DNA of 64,000 nt from Jiangella alba (GTDB lineage: Bacteria; Actinomycetota; Actinomycetes; Jiangellales; Jiangellaceae), in the NCBI RefSeq assembly GCF_900106035.1, contig NZ_FNUC01000003.1:1488001-1552000 (forward strand), given 5' to 3'. Position 1 is the first letter of the stretch, and every line of letters starts with the position of its first letter. The notes beneath the pieces were generated by a model. It ran no database searches. It was not told the DNA's origin and saw only the letters and a list, made by a program, of their open reading frames with translations. Below are positions 54,053 to 63,129 of the stretch, piece by piece. The position numbers and the translations under genes are program-made.

Positions 54053-54952
54053 TTGGCCCGCTCGAGGTTCGCCCCGGACCGCGGTCTGTCGGCCCGGATG
54101 GGCCTGACGATGGTGGTCCTGGCTCTGCTCTACGTGGTGCTCATCGGCGCCATCTCCTATGGCACCAGCAGCATCTGGCTGGGTGTCATCATCGGCCTCG
54201 GTGTGTTCTGGGGCCAGTGGTACTTCTCCGACAAGCTGGCGCTGGCCGGCATGGGCGCGCGTGAGGTCACGCCGCAGGAGGCGCCCGAGCTGCACGCCAT
54301 GATCGACCGGCTGTGCGCGTTGGCCGACATGCCCAAGCCGAAGGTCGCCATCGCCGACACCGACATCCCCAACGCGTTCGCCGCGGGCCGTAGCCCCGAG
54401 CGTGCCGTCGTCGCCGTCACCACCGGGCTGCAGCGCCGCCTCGACGAGCGCGAGCTCGAGGCGGTCCTCTCGCACGAGCTGTCGCACGTGGCCCACCGCG
54501 ACGTCCTGGTCATGACCATCGCGTCGGTGGTGGGCGTGCTGGCCGGGTTCATGACGCGCATGCTGCTGTGGTCCGGGCTGAGCCGGAACAATAACAACAA
54601 CAACGCCGCCATCATGGTGCTCGTCGTCACGGTCGTCGCGGCCGTGGTCTACGGCGTCAGCTTCCTGCTCACCCGGCTGCTCTCGCGCTACCGCGAGCTG
54701 GCCGCCGACCGCGCCGGCGCCATCCTCACCGGCCAGCCGTCGGCGCTGGCCAGCGCGCTGACCAAGATCTCCGGCGACATGGCCCGCATCCCGAAGAAGG
54801 ACCTCCGCGCGGCCGAGCCGTACAACGCGTTCTTCTTCGTCCCGGCGCTGACCGGCAAGCTCGACATCGCCTCGCTCTTCGCCTCGCACCCGCCGCTGGA
54901 CAAGCGGCTCGATCAGCTCAGCCGCATCTCCGTCGAGCTGGGCCGGGAGTAA
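54053..54952 (+). CDS. htpX: Membrane zinc metalloprotease HtpX
   Basis: A 299-aa protein from TTG 54053, preceded by AGGAAAGGAAAC. It has two N-terminal helices, the zinc motif LSHELSHVAHRD (HExxH), and then two more helices. The third zinc ligand is in YRELAADRAGAILTGQ. HtpX degrades misfolded membrane proteins. An odd run of six Asn separates the helices. Its place between pspAA and pspAB ties it to the envelope-stress response. Confidence 0.93.
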   Translation: MARSRFAPDRGLSARMGLTMVVLALLYVVLIGAISYGTSSIWLGVIIGLGVFWGQWYFSDKLALAGMGAREVTPQEAPELHAMIDRLCALADMPKPKVAIADTDIPNAFAAGRSPERAVVAVTTGLQRRLDERELEAVLSHELSHVAHRDVLVMTIASVVGVLAGFMTRMLLWSGLSRNNNNNNAAIMVLVVTVVAAVVYGVSFLLTRLLSRYRELAADRAGAILTGQPSALASALTKISGDMARIPKKDLRAAEPYNAFFFVPALTGKLDIASLFASHPPLDKRLDQLSRISVELGRE

Positions 54953-54955
54953 TCC

Positions 54956-55522
54956 GTGGGTCTTCTGGACGCCATTTTCGGTCGGACCAAGCAGGTGCAG
55001 CCGAACCTCGACGCCCTGTTCGCGCTGCCCACGGCGGCGCTGACGCTGGAGGCGACGGCGCAGCTGCCGCCCACCGGCGTCGGCGCGGTGTGCTTCCGGC
55101 AGGTCGAGGGCGGCCCGTTCGCCCGGCTGAAGGCCGAGGTCACCACCCTGCTCGGCGGCGCCGAGCCGGAAGAGGTGCACGACGACTACGGCTACACCTG
55201 GCTGGTGGTCAAGCGCCAGCCGTCGCAGATGTCCGAGCTGTGCACCGACCTCCACGCGGTGAACTCCACCCTCGAGGAGGCCGGCTTCGGCCCGTCGCTG
55301 CTGTGCACCACCATCGGCCTGCGCGCCGACGACGGCCGCCGGTGCGCGCTGGTCTACCTCTACAAGCGCGGCACGTTCTACCCGTTCGCGCCGGTCGACG
55401 TGCAGCGGCAGGACCGCGACAACGCGCTCGAGCTGCAGGTGCGTGCCCTCGTCGGCGGCGACCTCCCGATCGAGCCCGACGTCAGCCGCTGGTTCCCGGT
55501 CTGGGGCGCCCCCGGCGTCTGA
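54956..55522 (+). CDS. pspAB: PspA-associated protein PspAB
   Basis: A 188-aa protein from GTG 54956, 3 nt after htpX. It begins MGLLDAIFGRTKQVQPNLDA, the hallmark of PspAB, with a later DYGYTWLVVKRQPSQMSEL strand region and YLYKRGTFYPFAPVD. The family is found with PspA/PspAA/HtpX in actinobacteria. Molecular role not established. Confidence 0.87.
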   Translation: MGLLDAIFGRTKQVQPNLDALFALPTAALTLEATAQLPPTGVGAVCFRQVEGGPFARLKAEVTTLLGGAEPEEVHDDYGYTWLVVKRQPSQMSELCTDLHAVNSTLEEAGFGPSLLCTTIGLRADDGRRCALVYLYKRGTFYPFAPVDVQRQDRDNALELQVRALVGGDLPIEPDVSRWFPVWGAPGV

Positions 55523-55532
55523 GGCTGCCGGC

Positions 55533-56303
55533 TCAGTGGTGCTGCCCGCGGCGGCCGAGGGTCTGCTCGGGCGTCGCGCCGGGCCGGGTCCACTGCGGCA
55601 CGGGCCGGCTGTCCGGGCCCCAGCCCGCGGCGCCGTCGGCGTCCGAGCGCCAGTACCAGCACGCGTGATGCCCCTCGGGCCGTCCGGCGGGGTGCTCCTC
55701 CCACGCCTCGCCGCGGCCGTAGGGCGTGAGGTCGAGCAGGCCGAACGTCCCGTTCGCCGTCTCGGTGCCGCGACCGGTGGTGGAGTAGGTGAGGAACGTG
55801 CGGTCGCCGTCGCGCAGGAAGCACGTGAAGTACCCCATCGGGCCGCCGATCGGCTCGGCGACGTCGCGCACCGAGTACCACGGCTGGGTGTAGCCCATGA
55901 ACTCGACGAACGCGGCCACCTCGTTCCACCGGCCCGTGGTCACGATGGCGAGCGAGACGCCGCGGGCGTTGAGGTAGACCGCGTCCCTCAGGTTCCAGGC
56001 CGCGTAGGTGCAGCCTTCGCACTGCCCCTGGTGCGGCGCGCCGTCCCACCACATGTGCTTGTAGACCACGAGCTCGTCGCGGCCTTGGAACAGGTCCAGG
56101 AACGGCACCGGGCCATGGGGGCCGACGACCTCGGTCCGGCCGTCGAACTCCACCATCGGCAGCCGGCGGCGGGCCGCGGCGATGGCGTCGCCCTCGCGGG
56201 TGTGCGCCTTCTCCCGCACCAGCAGCTCGTCGCGGGCGGCCTGCCAGGTGGCGAGGTCGACGACGGGCGGGTGGCCGGGTCGTGCGGTGGCCGGCGTGGT
56301 CAT
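55533..56303 (-). CDS. DUF899 family thioredoxin-like protein
   Basis: A 256-aa protein from ATG 56303, with GGAGGACACC just upstream. It has a thioredoxin-like core with KHMWWDGAPHQGQCEGCTYA (Cys-x2-Cys), then LAIVTTGRWNEVAAFVEFMG and DRTFLTYSTTGRGTETANG. DUF899 proteins are uncharacterised, possibly redox-active. It converges with pspAB, 11 bp apart. Confidence 0.88.
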   Translation of the reverse strand: MTTPATARPGHPPVVDLATWQAARDELLVREKAHTREGDAIAAARRRLPMVEFDGRTEVVGPHGPVPFLDLFQGRDELVVYKHMWWDGAPHQGQCEGCTYAAWNLRDAVYLNARGVSLAIVTTGRWNEVAAFVEFMGYTQPWYSVRDVAEPIGGPMGYFTCFLRDGDRTFLTYSTTGRGTETANGTFGLLDLTPYGRGEAWEEHPAGRPEGHHACWYWRSDADGAAGWGPDSRPVPQWTRPGATPEQTLGRRGQHH

Positions 56304-56383
56304 GGTGTCCTCCGTGGGTCGCGGGCGGTCACCGGTACCGACCCACGACCCGGCCGGAACTCATCGCGGCCGGCCGGCCACGG

Positions 56384-57568
56384 CTAATCCTTGACGGCGC
56401 CGCTGCCGGGGAGGGCGAGCATGCGGTCCAGCGCCACCCGCGCCCAGTGGGCGGTGTCGCCGTCGACCTCGATGCGGTTGACGACGCGGCCCTCGACCAG
56501 GCTCTCGAGTGCCCACACCAGGTGCGGGAGGTCGATGCGGTTCATGGTGGCGCAGAAGCAGACCGTCTTCTCCAGGAACACCACCGTCTTGTCGGGGTGC
56601 TCGTCGGCCAGCCGCTTGACGAGGTTCAGCTCGGTGCCGACGGCCCACGCCGAACCGGCCGGCGCGGCCGCGATGGTCTTGATGATGTACTCCGTCGACC
56701 CGACGTGGTCGGCGCCGACGACGACCTCGTGCTGGCACTCGGGGTGCACCAGCACGTTGACGCCGGGGATGCGGGCGCGGACGTCGGCCACCGACTCGGC
56801 GGTGAAGCGGCCGTGCACCGAGCAGTGCCCCTTCCAGAGCAGCATCTTCGCCGCGCGCAGTTCCTCGTCGGTGACGCCGAAGCCGGGCTTGTGCGGGTCG
56901 ACGACCACGCAGTCGTCCAGCGACAGGCCCAGCTGCAGGACGGCGGTGTTGCGGCCCAGGTGCTGGTCGGGCAGGAAGAGCACCTTCTGGCCCTGCTCGA
57001 ACGCCCACTCCAGGGCCTGCCTGGCGTTGCTGGACGTGCAGACGGCGCCGCCGTTGCGGCCGCAGAACGACTTGATGTCGGCCGACGAGTTCATGTACGT
57101 GACCGGGACGGTGACGTCGGCCACGCCGGCCTCGGCCAGCCGCGCCCACGCGTCCTCGACCTGCAGGATGCGGGCCATGTCGGCCATGGAGCAGCCCGCC
57201 GCGAGGTCGGGCAGGACGACCTGCTGGCCGGCGCCGGTCAGGATGTCGGCCGACTCGGCCATGAAGTGCACGCCGCAGAAGACGATGAACTCGGCCTCGG
57301 GGCGGGCGGCGGCGTCGCGGGCCAGCTTGAAGGAGTCGCCGGTGACGTCGGCGAACTGGATGACCTCGTCGCGCTGGTAGTGGTGCCCGAGCACGAAGAC
57401 GCGGTCGCCCAGCGTGGCCTTCGCGGCCCGGGCTCGCTCGACGAGGCCGGGGTCGCTGGCGGCGGGGAGGTCGCCGGGACACTCCACGCCGCGTTCGCTC
57501 TGTGGGTCGGCGCCGCGCCCCAGCAGGAGCAGCGGTACGGGTGTCGACGGAGTCTGAGTGACGGTCAC
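56384..57568 (-). CDS. nadA: Quinolinate synthase
   Basis: A 394-aa enzyme from GTG 57568. It condenses iminoaspartate with dihydroxyacetone phosphate to quinolinate. Motifs are VFVLGHHYQRDEVIQFADVT, IVFCGVHFMAESADIL (first Fe-S Cys), VHPECQHEVVVGADHVGST (second) and TVCFCATMNRIDLPHL (third). These bind one [4Fe-4S]. nadB and nadC are not in the window. NAD synthesis would finish with NadE, which is encoded at the other end. Confidence 0.96.
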   Translation of the reverse strand: MTVTQTPSTPVPLLLLGRGADPQSERGVECPGDLPAASDPGLVERARAAKATLGDRVFVLGHHYQRDEVIQFADVTGDSFKLARDAAARPEAEFIVFCGVHFMAESADILTGAGQQVVLPDLAAGCSMADMARILQVEDAWARLAEAGVADVTVPVTYMNSSADIKSFCGRNGGAVCTSSNARQALEWAFEQGQKVLFLPDQHLGRNTAVLQLGLSLDDCVVVDPHKPGFGVTDEELRAAKMLLWKGHCSVHGRFTAESVADVRARIPGVNVLVHPECQHEVVVGADHVGSTEYIIKTIAAAPAGSAWAVGTELNLVKRLADEHPDKTVVFLEKTVCFCATMNRIDLPHLVWALESLVEGRVVNRIEVDGDTAHWARVALDRMLALPGSGAVKD

Positions 57569-57659
57569 GGCTGGTCAGCCCCTTCTCCAGCGGTCCTCAC
57601 GGACGCGTCGTCTCGGCGCTGATGACAACGCGCGCCGCACCGACAATCGTCCCACGCCG

Positions 57660-58493
57660 TCAGCCGAACGCGGTGGACGGGACGTACGGAGCGGGCGGTC
57701 GCAGGTGCCGCAGCGCCAGGTAGGCGTCGTGGTCGAGGCGCAGACCAGCGGCGAATCCGACGTCGACGGCCCACTCCTGGTCGGATGTGAGATTCCGCAC
57801 GTCGACGGGGGAGCCCGGCGTCGTCGCGGCCAGCGCCGCCCACAGCAGCCGCTGCGCCACCGCGCGGTTCGTCGCCGCCAGCCGCTCGACGCCCCAGTCG
57901 GCGAGGAACACGTAACCGCTGCCGGTCAGCAGGTCGCACACCAGCAACCGGCTGCTGGCCAGCACGAACGCGTGGTCCGGACGGTGGGTGGCGCCGCGCA
58001 CCCGGCGGTCGACGGACTCGACGAGGTCGAGATCGGCCGCGGTGCCGCCGCGGACGCCGTCGACGGCGGGCAGCGCGGACCGGTCGACGACGCCGGAGAG
58101 GCGCATGGTCGGGTGCAGCGTGAACCCGGCCCGGCGGTAGCGCCGCAGCGCCTGCGGGTCGGGGCGCGACGTCAGCAGGCCGCGCAGGCACCCGGCGCCG
58201 TAGCCGACGGCGGCGTCGAGCAGGGCGGCGCCGATGCCGCGGCGCTGGTGATCGGGGTGGACGGCGTACTCGGACAGCACCCAGAGCAGGTCGCGGCGCA
58301 GCGCGACGGCCACGCCCACGACCGCGCCGTCCCCGTCGGCCACCCAGCAGCCGCCCGGGTCGGTCGTCAGCAGGTGTCCGGTGCGGCCGGACCAGCGCCG
58401 CCGCGCCGCCTCGGTCCGCTCGACGCCGTATGCGAGCGCCGTCAGCCGTTCCGCCGCGTCGACGTCGTCGGGGCGCATCGGCCGGATCCGCAT
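57660..58493 (-). CDS. GNAT family N-acetyltransferase with C-terminal second domain
   Basis: A 277-aa protein from ATG 58493. The N-terminal half is a GNAT domain with WVLSEYAVHPDHQRRGIGAA as the acetyl-CoA loop. The C-terminal half, RLLVCDLLTGSGYVFLADWG and VRNLTSDQEWAVDVGFAAGL, resembles a second degenerate GNAT fold, as in tandem-GNAT enzymes. Substrate unknown. It follows nagA by 39 bp on the same strand. Confidence 0.82.
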   Translation of the reverse strand: MRIRPMRPDDVDAAERLTALAYGVERTEAARRRWSGRTGHLLTTDPGGCWVADGDGAVVGVAVALRRDLLWVLSEYAVHPDHQRRGIGAALLDAAVGYGAGCLRGLLTSRPDPQALRRYRRAGFTLHPTMRLSGVVDRSALPAVDGVRGGTAADLDLVESVDRRVRGATHRPDHAFVLASSRLLVCDLLTGSGYVFLADWGVERLAATNRAVAQRLLWAALAATTPGSPVDVRNLTSDQEWAVDVGFAAGLRLDHDAYLALRHLRPPAPYVPSTAFG

Positions 58494-58532
58494 GACCCCA
58501 GACCACCAGGTCCGGCGCCGCCGCGCCAGCGC

Positions 58533-59816
58533 TCAGCCGGTGCCCATCTCCTCGCGGTCGAAGATGATCTCGCCGCGGACGTACGTGGTGCGGACCCGCA
58601 GGTCGGCGTCCAGAACGACGATGTCGGCCACGCGGCCGGGGGTCAGGCGGCCGCGGTCGGCCAGCCCGAGCGAGTCCGCGGGGACGGCCGACGCCATCCG
58701 CAGGGCGTCGGAGAGGGAGATGCCGCCGTCGCGGACGACGGTGCGCACGGCGTCGCTGAGCCGGGTGACGCCGCCCGCGACCGCGCCCTCCGCGGTCCGC
58801 ACCGCGGTCTCGGCCACCTCGACCTCGGTGCGGTCCCAGCGCCGCTGCCGTCCCAGCGGCAGGCCGGCCACCTCGCATCCGTCGCTGACCAGCATGAGCC
58901 GCTCCCAACCGGCGACGTCGAGGGCGAACCGGAGCATCTCCGGCGCGACGTGGACGCCGTCGCCGATCAGCTCGCACCGCACCCGCGGGTCGGTGAGCAG
59001 CGCCGGAACCGGGCCGGGCGCGCGGTGGTGGATCGGCGGCAGCGCGTTGTACAGGTGCGCGGCGCGGTCCAGCCCGCGCCCGATGGCGGCCTTGGCCTGC
59101 TGGAACGAGGCGGCGGAGTGGCCCAGCGACGGGTGCACGCCGGCGTCGGCCAGCCGGGCGACGGTGTCCATGCCGTCGGGCAGTTCGGGCGCCAGCGTCA
59201 CCACCTGGACGGCGCCGTCGCCGGCCTCCAGCAGCGCGTCGACCGCCTCCGGCGACGGCAGCCGCAGGTGCTCGCGCTGGTGCGCGCCGCGGTGGGCGTC
59301 GGAGAGGAACGGTCCCTCGACGTGGATGCCGAGCAGTTCGATGCCCAGCCCGCCGGCCAGCCGGCCGCGCAGGGCCGCCAGCCCGGCCAGCGTCTGGTGC
59401 AGCTGGGTGGTCTCGACACTGGTCGTGGTGGCCAGACAGGCGGTGACGCCGCCGGCGGCCAGCCAGCGTGAGATGCGGGTTCCGGACGCGGCGTCGGCGG
59501 TCATGAAGCTCTCGCCCAGGCCGCCATGGACGTGGGTGTCGACGAAGCCCGGCGCGATGACGTGCCCGGTGACGTCGTGGACGATGTCGACCCGGACCGC
59601 GTCGGTGGGCTCGGTGCCGGCGGGGACCTCGCCGGCGGCGATGGTCTGGACGACGCCGTTGCCGAACACCACGGTGCCCGGCGCCAGCCGGCCGTCGGCC
59701 CACAGGAGCGTGCCGCCGGTCAGCGCGGTGCGCACCGGCTTCTTCCGCCGAGGCGCGGGCTGCTCGCGTTCGGGGAGGTCGCCCGGCCAGGACTCGCCTC
59801 CGGCCGGGGCCGTCAC
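58533..59816 (-). CDS. nagA: N-acetylglucosamine-6-phosphate deacetylase
   Basis: A 427-aa amidohydrolase. GTG 59816 has GGAGG 6 nt upstream, but a shorter start at VRTALTGGTLLWADG would match the family better. Metal and active-site motifs are GFVDTHVHGGLGESF, the Glu in GIHVEGPFLSDAHRGAH, LGHSAASFQQ, AAHLYNALPPIHHR and MLVSDGCEVAGLP. It turns GlcNAc-6-P into GlcN-6-P in chitin and cell-wall sugar use. I saw no DasR site upstream. Confidence 0.92.
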   Translation of the reverse strand: MTAPAGGESWPGDLPEREQPAPRRKKPVRTALTGGTLLWADGRLAPGTVVFGNGVVQTIAAGEVPAGTEPTDAVRVDIVHDVTGHVIAPGFVDTHVHGGLGESFMTADAASGTRISRWLAAGGVTACLATTTSVETTQLHQTLAGLAALRGRLAGGLGIELLGIHVEGPFLSDAHRGAHQREHLRLPSPEAVDALLEAGDGAVQVVTLAPELPDGMDTVARLADAGVHPSLGHSAASFQQAKAAIGRGLDRAAHLYNALPPIHHRAPGPVPALLTDPRVRCELIGDGVHVAPEMLRFALDVAGWERLMLVSDGCEVAGLPLGRQRRWDRTEVEVAETAVRTAEGAVAGGVTRLSDAVRTVVRDGGISLSDALRMASAVPADSLGLADRGRLTPGRVADIVVLDADLRVRTTYVRGEIIFDREEMGTG

Positions 59817-60007
59817 GGCGCACCTCCGCGCCGCCCGGCGACGACCACGTTCTCTGCCCCAGACTTCACCAGCGCGACCCCGCTTCCCATAGCCGCTGGT
59901 CACGTCATTCGCCCGGACGATACCCGACATAGTCGCCCGCCTAACCAGCGGGACCCGGTGGATCCGGTCCGGCGGGCCGGAAGCCCGATACGGCATGCTT
60001 CTGGGTC

Positions 60008-61129
60008 ATGCGGATCCTGGTTGCACCGGACAAGTTCGCTGGCACACTCACCGCCGTCGAGGCGGCCGACGCCATCGCCGAGGGCTGGCGGCGCTGCGCG
60101 CCCGGCGACGACGTCGTCACGGTCCCGATGGCCGACGGCGGGCCCGGCTTCGTCGACGTCCTGCATTCCAGCCTGGGCGGCGAGCTGCTCGCCGCCACCG
60201 TCAGCGGGCCGCTCGGCGAGCCCGTCCCGGCGACGTTCCTGCTGGCCGGCGACGCCGCGTACATCGAGTCGGCGCAGGCCTGCGGGCTGGCGCTGCTGCC
60301 GCTGTCCGACGACGGTCGCACGCCGGTCCCGGGCGTCGCGGCGCGGGCGTCCACGTACGGCGTCGGCGAGCTGATCGCGCACGCCGTCGACGCAGGGGCC
60401 CGGCGGGTCGTGGTGGGGCTGGGCGGGTCGGGGACGAACGACGGCGGCGCGGGCCTGCTCGCGGCGCTGGGCGCGGTGGCGACGCCGTCCGAGGCGCTGC
60501 GGGGCGGGCCGGAGTCCCTGGCCGGGCTGTCGGCGCTGGACCTCGCGCCGGCGAAGGCCCGGCTGGACGGCGTCGAGCTGGTCGCCGCGTCCGACGTCGA
60601 CAACCCGCTGCTGGGGCTGCGCGGCGCCACCAACGTGTTCGGGCCGCAGAAGGGCCTCGTCTCCGACTCCGACCGTCTGGCCGCCGACGGCGCGCTGACG
60701 ACGTTCGCCGACCTCGCCGACCGGCGCGTCGCCGACCACCGGGGCGCGGGCGCGGCGGGCGGGCTGGGCTACGGGCTGCTGCTGCTCGGCGGCGTCCGCG
60801 AGCCCGGCTTCGACACCGTCGCGCACGCCGTCGGGCTGCCCGAGCTGGTCGCCGGCGTCGACCTCGTCATCACGGGGGAGGGGAAGCTGGACTGGCAGTC
60901 GATGAGCGGCAAGGTCGTGTCCGGGCTGGCCGCGCTGGCCGGGCCGGCGCTGCGCCCGTGCCTCGCGTTCGCCGGCGCCGTGCAGGTCGGCAACCGCGAG
61001 CTGCGCGCCAACGGTATCGAGGCCGCGTACGCGATGGTCGACATCGTCGGCGCCGACGCCTCGTTCGGCCGGCCGCGGGAGAGCCTGGCCGCCGTCGCCG
61101 AGCGGGTCGCGAGGACCTGGAGCCGGTGA
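60008..61129 (+). CDS. glxK: Glycerate kinase (GlxK/GarK family)
   Basis: A 373-aa protein, MRILVAPDKFAGTLTAVEAAD, with VTVPMADGGPGFVDVLHSSL, a glycine-rich VVVGLGGSGTNDGGAGLLAALG and VDLVITGEGKLDWQSMSGKV. All are typical of glycerate kinase type 1. It phosphorylates glycerate to 2- or 3-phosphoglycerate. Divergent from nagA across 191 bp. Confidence 0.94.
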   Translation: MRILVAPDKFAGTLTAVEAADAIAEGWRRCAPGDDVVTVPMADGGPGFVDVLHSSLGGELLAATVSGPLGEPVPATFLLAGDAAYIESAQACGLALLPLSDDGRTPVPGVAARASTYGVGELIAHAVDAGARRVVVGLGGSGTNDGGAGLLAALGAVATPSEALRGGPESLAGLSALDLAPAKARLDGVELVAASDVDNPLLGLRGATNVFGPQKGLVSDSDRLAADGALTTFADLADRRVADHRGAGAAGGLGYGLLLLGGVREPGFDTVAHAVGLPELVAGVDLVITGEGKLDWQSMSGKVVSGLAALAGPALRPCLAFAGAVQVGNRELRANGIEAAYAMVDIVGADASFGRPRESLAAVAERVARTWSR

Positions 61130-61197
61130 AGGAATGTCCTTCGGCCGGGTCGCGTTGTAGCGTGGAGACGTAGTCGACCACCGAGCGGGAGAACGAG

Positions 61198-61545
61198 ATG
61201 ACGGTTCAGGATCAGGTCACCGACGGTGTCGTGCTGACGGACGGCGCGGCGTCCAAGGTGAAGGCGCTGCTCGACCAGGAGGGCCGCGACGACCTGGCGC
61301 TGCGCATCGCCGTTCAGCCCGGTGGCTGTTCGGGCCTGCGCTACCAGCTGTTCTTCGACGAGCGGTCGCTCGACGGCGACGTCGTCAAGGACTTCAGCGG
61401 CGTCAACGTCGTGGTCGACCGCATGAGCGCCCCGTACCTCGGTGGCGCCACCATCGACTTCGTCGACAGCATCGAGAAGCAGGGGTTCACCATCGACAAC
61501 CCCAACGCCGGCGGGTCCTGCGCCTGCGGCGACTCCTTCCACTGA
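61198..61545 (+). CDS. erpA: Iron-sulfur cluster insertion protein (A-type carrier)
   Basis: A 115-aa HesB/IscA-type protein. The three cluster-binding cysteines are in VQPGGCSGLRYQLFFDE and in AGGSCACGDSFH. It delivers Fe-S clusters to apo-enzymes, which here would include LipA and NadA. The ATG lies in GAGAACGAGATG. A strong terminator follows. Confidence 0.95.
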   Translation: MTVQDQVTDGVVLTDGAASKVKALLDQEGRDDLALRIAVQPGGCSGLRYQLFFDERSLDGDVVKDFSGVNVVVDRMSAPYLGGATIDFVDSIEKQGFTIDNPNAGGSCACGDSFH

Positions 61546-61556
61546 CCACCGCCTGA

Positions 61557-61587
61557 GCCCCCGCCGTCGCTCGACGGCGGGGGCTTT
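61557..61587 (+). terminator. Intrinsic terminator after erpA
   Basis: GCCCCCGCCGTCG (61557-61569) pairs with CGACGGCGGGGGC (61572-61584), followed by TTT. It begins 12 nt beyond the erpA stop and faces the convergent tusA gene. Confidence 0.8.
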
Positions 61588-61595
61588 CGCGCGTC

Positions 61596-61817
61596 TCAGC
61601 GCAGGCGGCGGACGGTGTAGGCGGTGCCGTCGGCGCCCACGTACTCGTGCGAGCGCATGCGGCACCACGCCGGCACGTCCGAGGCCGCCGCGGGGTCGTC
61701 GGCCAGCACCGTCACCGTCCGTCCCACCTCCACGTCGCCGATGTGCCGGGCCAGCTCGATGATCGGCAGCGGGCAGCGCATGCCCAGGCAGTCGAGCACC
61801 AGTGTCGCGTCCGTCAC
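61596..61817 (-). CDS. tusA: TusA-like sulfurtransferase
   Basis: A 73-aa protein from GTG 61817, overlapping the desulfurase stop (GTGA). The SirA/TusA signature is LDCLGMRCPLPIIELARHIG with the sulfur-accepting Cys before Pro. TusA relays sulfur from cysteine desulfurases to acceptors. The overlap shows co-translation with the enzyme that would load it. Confidence 0.9.
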   Translation of the reverse strand: MTDATLVLDCLGMRCPLPIIELARHIGDVEVGRTVTVLADDPAAASDVPAWCRMRSHEYVGADGTAYTVRRLR

Positions 61818-62998
61818 AGTGCCTCCAGTCCGGACCGCAGCCGGGTGACGACGTCCGCCACCGCCGCGAGGAAGCGGTCGACGTCGGCGCGGGTGGCATC
61901 GCGGGTCAGCGAGACCCGCACGTTGCCGTGCGTCAGCGCGCCCATCGCCGCCAGCACGTGGCTCGGCCGCAGCGTGCTGGACGTGCACGACGACCCGCTG
62001 GAGATCGCGAACCCGGCCCGGTCCAGCTCGCTGACCAGCGCTTCGCCGTCGAGGTAGAGGCACGAGAAGGTCACCAGGTGCGGGAGCCGCAGCGTCGGAT
62101 GGCCGACCACCTCGACGTCGGCCAGCAGCCGCGGGACCTGGGCGCGGACATGGTCGACCAGCTCGCGCTGGCGGGCCGCGACGGCCTCGGCCTCGTCGTG
62201 GACCGCGCGCAACGCCGCGGCCGCCGCCAGCGCGGCGGGCACATTCTCGAACCCCGGCGCCCGGCCGCCGCCGCGCTCGTCGTCGGGCAGCGGCGAGCGC
62301 CAGCGCACGTTCCGGCGCACCGCGAGGACGCCGACGCCGGCCGGCCCGCCCCACTTGTGCGCGCTGGCCGTCAGCACCGACCAGCGCCGCGGGAGCGCGA
62401 CCCGGCCGACCGCCTGCGCGGCGTCGACCAGCAGCGGGACGCCCCGCTCGGCGCAGTGCCCGCCCACCTCGTCGACCGGCTGGACGGTGCCGACCTCGTG
62501 GTTGGCCGCCTGCAGGCAGGCCAGCGCGGTGTCGTCGCTGACGGCGCCGGCGAACGCGGCGGCGTCGACCAGGCCGTCGTGGTCGACGCCCACCTCCGTC
62601 GTCGTGGTGCCCTCGTGCCTGGCCAGGTGGGCGGCCGACTGCAGCACCGCGGAGTGCTCGACGGCGGACACCGCGACCACCCGCGGGCCGTCACCCTGAC
62701 GCCGTCGGGCCAGCGTCGTGCCCAGCACGCCCAGCTGCACCGCCTGCGTCCCGCTGGCCGTGAACGTCACCTCGTCCGGCCGGGCGCCGACCACCGCGGC
62801 GACGATCTCGCGGGCGTTGTCCAGCAGCAGCCGGGAGCGACGCGCCGCACCGTACAGGCGGGCCGGATCGGCCCAGCCCTCGTCGGCGGCGGTCAGCAGG
62901 ACCTCGCGGGCCGCGGGATGCAGCGGCTCCGTCGAGGCCGCGTCGAAGTACCCCGCCGGAGCGGCCCCGGAGCGCTCCGACACGCCGCGCGTGCTCAT
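61814..62998 (-). CDS. Cysteine desulfurase, class V aminotransferase family
   Basis: A 394-aa PLP enzyme from ATG 62998 with AGGAGG 6 nt upstream. The PLP lysine is in LTASAHKWGGPAGVG, and the substrate-site His in VSAVEHSAVLQSAAH. A cysteine in AISSGSSCTSSTLRPSHVL suits persulfide formation. It is paired with TusA, which suggests sulfur relay for tRNA or cofactor thiolation rather than general Fe-S assembly (inference). Confidence 0.9.
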   Translation of the reverse strand: MSTRGVSERSGAAPAGYFDAASTEPLHPAAREVLLTAADEGWADPARLYGAARRSRLLLDNAREIVAAVVGARPDEVTFTASGTQAVQLGVLGTTLARRRQGDGPRVVAVSAVEHSAVLQSAAHLARHEGTTTTEVGVDHDGLVDAAAFAGAVSDDTALACLQAANHEVGTVQPVDEVGGHCAERGVPLLVDAAQAVGRVALPRRWSVLTASAHKWGGPAGVGVLAVRRNVRWRSPLPDDERGGGRAPGFENVPAALAAAAALRAVHDEAEAVAARQRELVDHVRAQVPRLLADVEVVGHPTLRLPHLVTFSCLYLDGEALVSELDRAGFAISSGSSCTSSTLRPSHVLAAMGALTHGNVRVSLTRDATRADVDRFLAAVADVVTRLRSGLEAL

Positions 62999-63129
62999 CG
63001 TGTACCTCCTGGAAAGACGGCGAAGGGCTACCGCTAGGGTTGGGCGCGACAGGTGAAGTTTGCTCTCGCCACGGTGCCGGTTGCCAATCCGCCCGCCCTG
63101 GTGAGCGGGTCGAAAGAGAAGGGCGCCTC